This document shows, piece after piece, positions 57,745-64,000 of a stretch of 64,000 bases of DNA; the first letter of the stretch is position 1; the number at the start of each line of letters is the position of its first letter. The translations under genes were made by a program, and so were the position numbers. The stretch spans positions 40,410,631 through 40,474,630 of the forward strand of contig CM023539.1 in the NCBI GenBank assembly GCA_013350335.1, in the 5' to 3' direction. The notes beneath the pieces are model-generated. The model was not told the DNA's origin. It saw only the letters and a program-made list of their open reading frames with translations, and did not search any database. This stretch comes from Chimonanthus salicifolius (lineage: Eukaryota > Streptophyta > Magnoliopsida > Laurales > Calycanthaceae).

Positions 57745-58510
57745 ATTACTTACCTACAATTGACACTATCAGTTAGATTGACTTGATGTTGATGTCACTT
57801 CAACTACACTTCCCATAGTTGTAGAACCTTCTACCTGAGTTGGCCGATGCACGATGTACTTTCATGATGCATTTAGCTCACTCTCATCTCTACTTCCATG
57901 GAATTATTATGTATACTGGCATCTCGAAACCTGAAACTTCATGCTACTGCATTTTCTATTCCTGCTTCATCCAACTTGTGTCTGCTCCCAATGCTTGTAA
58001 TAGGATTTGCCTATTTGATCCGCAAATGACTGATCAAATGACTAGTTTATTGTCTGCATATTCACACATGTACATGTTTATTCTACTCTATCCCTGACAG
58101 TCTGGTTGTATGGTGATATCATACAGGTTCCCTGGTACTGGGCAATATGATAAGTTCTTTGAAGAGGGTATATACTGCTGTGCTGGTTGTGGGACGGCCA
58201 CTATATAAATCGACCACCAAATTCAACTCTGGCTGTGGATGGCCTGCTTTCTATGAGGGACTCCCTGGAGCTATAAATCGTACAGTATGCACCTTTCTTG
58301 TGTTCTCTTGATCTTATGCACTCGGTTATTTCATCTAACAAAATTGGTACATATTTTCAGCCGGATCCAGATGGAAGGAGAATTGAAATCACGTGTGCAG
58401 CATGTGGTGGACACCTCGGTCATGTATTTAAAGGCGAGGGGTTTCCGACACCTACCAATGAGCGCCATTGTGTCAATAGCATTTCTCTTAAGTTCACTCC
58501 TGCATCTTAA

Positions 58511-60249
58511 TATGTCCTGTCCAATTCTGATGGTGTTCAAATTATTTCTTCTTCTTCTTCTTCTTTTTATTGGGTTGGGAAGGGGGGAGAGAAGGTGGGG
58601 TGGGGAGGAGGGGCGGTGTTGGACAAGACATTCCCTCATGTAAACAATGTTATATGCAAGCAGAGATCCATTTTAGTATATCTAAATATCTTGGTATTGC
58701 AGTGTTTGTGATTGAAATTCTAATAGAACGTCACTGTGTAAATATATGTTGGTCCAAACATTATAGCCAGGAGCTGATGGTATTGAAAATAAACTACCTG
58801 AGTGGTGCATTATTTTCTTTATCTTCGGGAATCCGATGTCTTCTGCTTACATATCTTTCTTTGATGATCCGAGAATTATTTTTCAGATGACTGAGATTTA
58901 AGGCTTCATTCAAGGGTTCAAAATTGGAAATTCTGACCTTTGAGATTTCACACTTATATTGTGCAGAAGTCTTAACAGCTTTTTGCATTTTCTGTGATGT
59001 CACATTGATCAAGTAACGCATTGGTGTCTAAAGCAAAGCCGAGTACTTAGAAAAGTGGTTCCTTTGGCTATTGCATGGTTTACTTGACTATGGTACAATA
59101 GAAGAATTTTAGAAAATAAATTTGCAGCTCTGCAAACAGTACAACAATAAAGTCAAATATCATTCAAATGGGCATTGGATACCGAATCCTTCAATGGGTT
59201 CTCGGTTTGCCAGCTTAATGGGAGCTGGTTTCCAGTATCAGAACTCTTTGTTTTATGGATGTTGTCTCGAGTTGTATTCTATCTTTTATATTGAGATCCT
59301 CCTGTTTTGTCTTTGGCCTAATTCCTACTCTTTTGACTTTGACCCAACTGCTCATTGGACTTTAGTCATTTGTACTTTAAATTTTTGTAGTCAATAAACT
59401 TTTTGTTATTAAAAAATGTGGTTTTACAAGAATTTGTTTTAAGAGAGATATAAGGAGGTAAGGACAGAACCAAAACATTTTTATGGAGGGGCTAATTACA
59501 AATTTCAATTCTGGGGTCAATATGCAAATTCTTTAAAAAAATTCAAGAGGGTCTTTACGAAAATGTATAAGCTATAAAGGGTTGTTTTAAAAACTTGGGT
59601 GAAAGAGGGCCCGCATGGCCCCTGCCAACCCCTTCTTGGTTCTGCCTCTATACCAAGTTATGTTTTCTAAAATTGCATCTCGCATTGGTTTAGAGTTTTC
59701 CACTAGATCAACTCAGTCTTATTTATAATTTATAATTAAGGAATTTCTCCCATCCAATTGTTTGTTTTCGTTTCTGGAGGACACAGAATCCATTAGCCAT
59801 CTATTTCTCCATTGACTTGTAATGGTGGCTGTGGCCCTGACCCTTACTGGTGCCTTACTACTTTCAATTCCCCTCCACACCATATTCTCTATGTTTTCCT
59901 GAATAAAATCATCATTTCCAAGTGGATGGGGGGAGGGGAGGGGGGGCGGAGAGGGGAGAGAGAGAGAGAGTAACAAACAGTCCACTGAAGTTCGAATGTT
60001 AATCATACAAAAGATAGGCATTGAAATATTGAATGTATTAATTCTTATTCTTTTTCTTCTTTGAAAAGATTATTATAGGAAGTGATTCCTTGGATGCACA
60101 GACTTGGGCTCTGAAGCAACAAAATACTCCTAAACATTTTTAGGAGATAAAAGTATAAAGTGTCAACTCTAGATTGACGCAATAAATGACTTCGATGATA
60201 AAGGATAAAGCAAATGGAAGTGAGGAGGAGAATGTAAATCATTTATTCT
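58511..60249. other. MSRB 3' flank and unassigned DNA
   Basis: No further gene recognised. There is a CTT-rich and then G-rich stretch at about 58545-58620 and a G/GA-rich tract near 59925-59972. Open frames up to about 106 codons have no family resemblance. Confidence 0.45.
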
Positions 60250-60682
60250 ATAAACATGACTTTGTTAAGGAACATGGTACAAAGAAGTCATGTTGAAGGG
60301 TGTTCATGGGTAAATTAGGCCACGTTGGTGGACATGTTGAATGGCTCAGGGGGGAAGGTTCTTTGCTAATGCATGGGCAAAAGCTAGGAAAAAGTCTCCA
60401 TGGAAGTTGATTTCAATCTTCAATGATATTCAAACATTTTTCTGGAGAAGGATATTGAGTTTAAGCATGTAAGGAGAGCTGTGAACAGGGTCGCAGATTT
60501 TCTGGTGACACAGGGTTTGAGAGATCCAATTTTGTTGGTTCCTTCTGATTTTTTATGAATGTTTAATGTCTGTAAGGAGTTCTATGTGCAAGTGTTTCTT
60601 CAGTACAACTCTTGTGTGTTGTTTCTATATACTATTATTTTATTTATTTTTTATTGCTCCTACTTTAAAAAAAAAAAAAAAA
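60250..60682 (+). mobile_element. LINE 3' end (RNase H remnant and poly(A))
   Basis: The stretch ending at 60557 reads FKHVRRAVNRVADFLVTQGL and then a stop, matching the last helix of the RNase H domain of plant LINEs. A run of 18-19 A follows at about 60664-60682, consistent with the poly(A) end. The 5' limit is unclear. Confidence 0.6.
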
Positions 60683-61049
60683 AAGGAATCAAAATGACTA
60701 TCCTCCACTCACTTGAAAGAATTGAAAATAGGCTGTTTGGACTTTTTAGGCAAGACGTGTTCAATAGGGGAGAGTCAATGTCTGCAAGGGCTGTACTGTA
60801 TCGAGGAATGTTAAATGATGTCGTGGAAGTAATTGTGTTTCCACTGAGATAGTGGCTTTGCAAACGTAGCTCAGGGGATTTGTTGAATCTGTCACTCTTA
60901 CACTGAATGACCCTAAAATAATTATTAGATTGAGGAACTGAAGTCTATGATACAAAATATCCCCCAAACAACATAGAAGAAGACACAGCTGTATCATATA
61001 ACTTCAGAAGATTACCCACCTAAATAGTGTTGTGGAAGGAAAGGAATGC

Positions 61050-61753
61050 AAGACTCTTTGTTGGTTTACCCTCTTCTAAGAATGATCTTTTCCAGAAAGC
61101 CAAGTGGAATTGGTTCAGTTGGATGTTGGCAGATCCCATCTTTCTTGGGATGGTAGTATGAATTTGCAAAGGGAAAAGGCGAAGTCAGCAGAGAAATGGG
61201 TGCCTTTACCATTGGGCTTTTAGAATTTCAAAGTTGCATGGAGCGTCAAGGGGAAAATTGGGTCCTTTGGGGATTGGTGGTGTGCTTCGGAATCATATGG
61301 GAGTACCTTCTATAATGTTCAATGAATCAGTTGGCATCATAGAATCGAACGAGGCGGAAATCCTTAGCATTGGAGAGCTCTAACCATTTGGAAGAATTTT
61401 GGACAAAGAAATTTGGTCATTAAATGGCTAATGCAATCAAATGGGCGGAGGGAGATTGGTTGGTATTGTCAGAGAGGTGAAAGAACTGGCAAAAGAGTTG
61501 GAGTTTCTTTTAATAAGATTGGCCGTTCGGCTAATGGAGTGGAGGATTACTTTGTAAAATTGAGAGTTGACAATCATTGTGAAGGCATATTCTTCCTTTG
61601 ATTTCTCTCTCGTTTATCTTCTTGTCTTTCTTTGGTTTTTTCTCTTTTTCTTTCATCTTTTGGTCTAATTCTTTTAGACCCTTGTTACTCTTCTTTTCTT
61701 CTCCCCTTCTTTCTTTTAATGAAATTTTTTTCTGTGATTGCTCAAAAAAAAAT
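61050..61753 (+). mobile_element. Second LINE 3' end (RNase H remnant and poly(A))
   Basis: Decayed RNase H pieces are visible in two frames: IESNEAEILSIGEL and IGGVLRNHMGVP near 61265-61380, then RSANGVEDYFVKL near 61530-61562. A T-rich 3' UTR ends in an A run at 61743-61753. It resembles the LINE debris in SAC3B intron 7, where DSANAINWARG and RRSGNGV occur. Confidence 0.6.
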
Positions 61754-61964
61754 AGAATTGGAGATCCTCAAGCCATAAATGGTGTCCCACTATCTGCAAT
61801 ATTCAATGGAAGTATCTGTACGAAAAACTATTGTATCCACACACTACTATGCACAAGTTTTTTGACTAACCATTAAATTATCAGTTCAACTACTTCCTGG
61901 TTGCCATAGACTCAAAGAAAGTACCTATTTTCCCCAAAGGGAGGTGCCCAACTAGCATTTGTTT

Positions 61965-62640
61965 TTGAGTGAACTGTAAATTTTATTTCAACAAGACAGG
62001 AACATACAAAACCAAGCAAAACCCAAAGAGGTTTAGGCCTGAAAATTTACAAAGACTAAAGTGCTATGAAATATGACAAAGCACCAAAGTATCAAACAAA
62101 ATTATCCCCCCTCCCCTGGACGCCAAAGCCCATCAGGAAACATTCTACTTGATTAAAGAAGATCTTGAACAGGCTTTCTATGAGAAAAACAAACCCTCTA
62201 GTTATGGTTCGCCAAACAAACCATGCTATAGCTAAAGGTATCGAACTCCATAGCATTCAACTTTCCTAGAGAAAGGACCGAAGACCCCCAAAATGAGAGC
62301 CTCAAAATGAGGGCACGCCTACCTTAGTGAAAAGGCAGATAGAAAATAGGATCAAATGGGGGAAATGAAAGGACAATGAAGTAGAATGTGATCCAACTTA
62401 TTCCTCACAAGACCAACACAAGAAAAACATGTTAGGGAGCAGAATATTCCTACATTTAGGGTTGTCTCGAGACATGATTTTGTTTAAAGAGGTGGTCAAC
62501 AAGCATTTTAGACATGCTGCTGTAAGTATGAGCAAGTATTTGTCTAAACTCTATGTGTTGGAGGAAAACAAAAGTAGCATGTGGCCGATCAAATAAATTG
62601 TGTTTCAAAACTGGCAAGGAAGAACCATTAAGATACCTAC
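61965..62640 (-). mobile_element. LINE 3' portion on the minus strand
   Basis: Minus-strand translation near 62270-62210 gives SIPLAIAWFVWRTITRG, the C-terminal segment of plant LINE reverse transcriptase proteins, followed by a 3' UTR down to about 61965 that ends close to AATAAAATTTACAG. Coordinates are approximate. Confidence 0.5.
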
Positions 62641-62891
62641 TCTTGTTCTTCTTTCAGTAAATTGATAGCTAAAAATCAAAATAATGATGGATTCATATGG
62701 CCATTGATGGATCACATAAATTTGATATGAGTGCAAGGAAAAACAAGCAAGGTTTGAATAAATGAATAGAACACTAGAAATTAATAAAAAATAATGAATT
62801 CAGAAATCAGAATTTTTGTGAAATTGATCAAGTCACAAGCAAGACAGATATGGTGGTTACACCAAAAACAAACATGCAACTGAGCCATCAA

Positions 62892-63298
62892 TCATGTATT
62901 CTCCTCTTTAGCATCATCATCATTATCTGATTCTGGCAGGTTGTCAAAGAAAGAATTGAGGTGCCATGGACATTCATCATTCCAATCACCCCTATGAGCA
63001 GCTGCCCGCCACTGTTGATCAGCTATCATCTCGGCAGAGAACCCCCATTGCTCCATCTCTTCCTTGGTGTGATGAATGGCTAGGCTGTATTCTCCTCTCG
63101 ATCCCAACTGCATCACTCGGTATTCACAGTTGCCAAAATTGTTGAGGTGCTCGAACTGGTCGACTGTCCACTTGAACCATTTTGTAAGGAAGACACGAGA
63201 GGTCAGCCCATGTGAGATGATGATGAGATTCATTTCAGAGTTATTTTCACGGTTGAGCCTGTTCATGTCTATGTCCCTCCACAGTGACTCAAAAAAGC
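62892..63298 (-). CDS. Phosphoglycerate-mutase-like (histidine phosphatase) protein, last exon only
   Basis: Last exon of a minus-strand gene. It starts after TTTTCAG at 63299-63305 and ends with the stop at 62892, encoding about 135 residues. FFESLWRDIDMNRL, IISHGLTSRVFLTKWFKW and ADQQWRAAAHRGDW match the C-terminal half of the plant phosphoglycerate mutase family protein of the AT74/At3g05170 type; the H of ISHG is the second catalytic histidine of the histidine phosphatase fold. The first histidine (RHG) and upstream domain are not in the window, so the gene extends past 64000 or its exons lie in unread parts of 63306-64000. The tail is acidic (ESDNDDDAKEENT). Substrate unknown. Confidence 0.85.
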
Positions 63299-64000
63299 CT
63301 GAAAACATTATATGACATTAAGGTTTGCTGAAGGGTCAAGTTAAAGGAATCAGAATTCAGTAAGTACTTGTTCAATGAAAAGATAGAATTAAAAGCACTG
63401 AAAAATAACATGTTAAGAGTGCAAAGGTTTGCTTGACCCTGGTGATATCTTCACAGCTACTGAATACCTAAGGTGCTAGACCACTATGCCCCACTGCTTT
63501 GCAGTAATTAAGGCATAGTGAACAACATTGAGCCTTGGCATCCCACAAAGATCCTGAGCTAGACACTGTTTTGGGTTACAATGGTCAGCTTAGGGCAGGA
63601 ATGGATACCGGCAGCCAAATCACAAAGATTGCATGACACATTGCAATTTCAGCAAAAATAAATCATGAGTTGCAATCTGCAATTTATATGCATTTTTGGC
63701 TACCAGCATGCCTAGAGACAGCATTCCTTTGTAGATCATTGTGATTGTTCCATCAGATTTTCCACCTTTCCCATCCCAACCACAAACTGTCTGTTTCCCC
63801 TTTATTCAGCAATCCAAGAGCATGTTGGATTGAAATATCGCAGATTGTTGCATATTGGATAGTTGGACTAAAAAAAAAGACCTATCTTGAAACTTAAAAA
63901 CATTCCTAGCATTTTTTTTTTTTTTGAGAGATTGAAACATTCCCAGCATTGTACTCCAAGACTAGACCTTACTGGTCCTGAGTAAGTTCTATTCTGCCTG
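63299..64000 (-). other. Probable intron of the phosphoglycerate-mutase-like gene
   Basis: No upstream exon of the histidine phosphatase gene was recognised in this stretch, which is AT-rich with a T run near 63912-63925. It is read as part of its last intron. Confidence 0.5.

Larger units (their letters stand above)
48515..58510 (+). pseudogene. MSRB: Plastid-type methionine sulfoxide reductase B gene with two frameshifts
   Basis: Three exons: 48515-48847, 58127-58284 and 58361-58510, all GT-AG. Exon 1 encodes a serine-rich probable transit peptide, then SVQKSEEEWQAILSPEQF. Exon 2 carries the first zinc pair (CCAGCG) and [19 protein letters not shown]; exon 3 has [16 protein letters not shown] and the catalytic cysteine in ERHCVNS, and ends 212 codons' worth downstream. 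MSRB reduces methionine-R-sulfoxide. Two single-base insertions break the frame: one at the CAGGGCG near 48830, just before the conserved KGTE, and one at GGGACGGCC near 58195, after which ATA TAA stops in the expected frame. Elsewhere conservation is high, so the breaks are recent or are assembly errors. Intron 1 is 9.3 kb and holds several transposons. Confidence 0.85.

Noticed and set aside
48830..58200. The MSRB frame breaks as alternative splicing or a short exon
   Set aside because: Both are single extra bases inside otherwise continuous conserved blocks, with no splice sites around them.

Overview
The window is nuclear DNA of a flowering plant. It has spliced genes with GT-AG introns, AT-rich non-coding DNA, and plant-type transposons (Ty3/gypsy chromovirus, hAT, LINEs, tRNA-derived SINEs, foldback MITEs). 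The species cannot be named from the sequence. Coding density is low: two intact nuclear genes, one broken gene and the last exon of a fourth, within about 64 kb that is mostly transposon-derived.

Layout. 1-4.8 kb: AT-rich intergenic DNA with hAT-like repeat ends. 4.8-7.9 kb (+): a single-coding-exon mTERF gene (MTERF4/RUG2/BSM type, organelle RNA metabolism) with an intron in its 5' UTR. 8-11 kb: non-coding, with a hAT-like end and a SINE. 11.0-20.1 kb (-): a SAC3B-type gene (mRNA export and germinal-centre-associated protein family), reconstructed here as 10 in-frame coding exons (1287 codons); its 3.3-kb intron 7 holds a SINE and LINE debris. 20.4-24.5 kb: the SAC3B 5' end has been partly duplicated. 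One copy carries the first 19 codons plus the promoter region, another carries an isolated exon 2. TIR elements and a tandemly amplified element end lie between them. 24.7-25.9 kb: a decayed hAT transposon with an 8-bp target duplication. 26-28 kb: repeats and purine-rich low-complexity DNA.

28,000-40,072 (-): a complete 12-kb Ty3/gypsy chromovirus (Del/Tekay-like) with 3.34-kb LTRs that differ by only three substitutions and a 2-bp indel that I could see. It has a tRNA-iMet primer site, a polypurine tract, gag-protease and pol with a C-terminal chromodomain. Pol is broken by a stop and a frameshift. Between the primer site and gag lies an extra ORF for an acidic protein with three CCHC-type knuckles, and each LTR carries a 12-copy array of a palindromic TCGGACCGTCCGA-like motif. 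These are the most unusual items in the window.

40-48.3 kb: AT-rich DNA, then a foldback MITE of about 480 bp split by a 2.0-kb hAT element, both with recognisable target duplications. 48.5-58.5 kb (+): a plastid-type methionine sulfoxide reductase B gene with a 9.3-kb first intron filled with LINE remnants, a solo LTR and a complete non-autonomous LTR element; two single-base insertions break its reading frame. 58.5-62.9 kb: LINE 3' ends. 62.9-63.3 kb (-): last exon of a phosphoglycerate-mutase-like (histidine phosphatase) gene whose upstream exons lie beyond the window.

The host genes show no functional linkage; the neighbourhood is shaped by nested transposition. Exon junctions were placed by eye from GT-AG sites and protein-family conservation.
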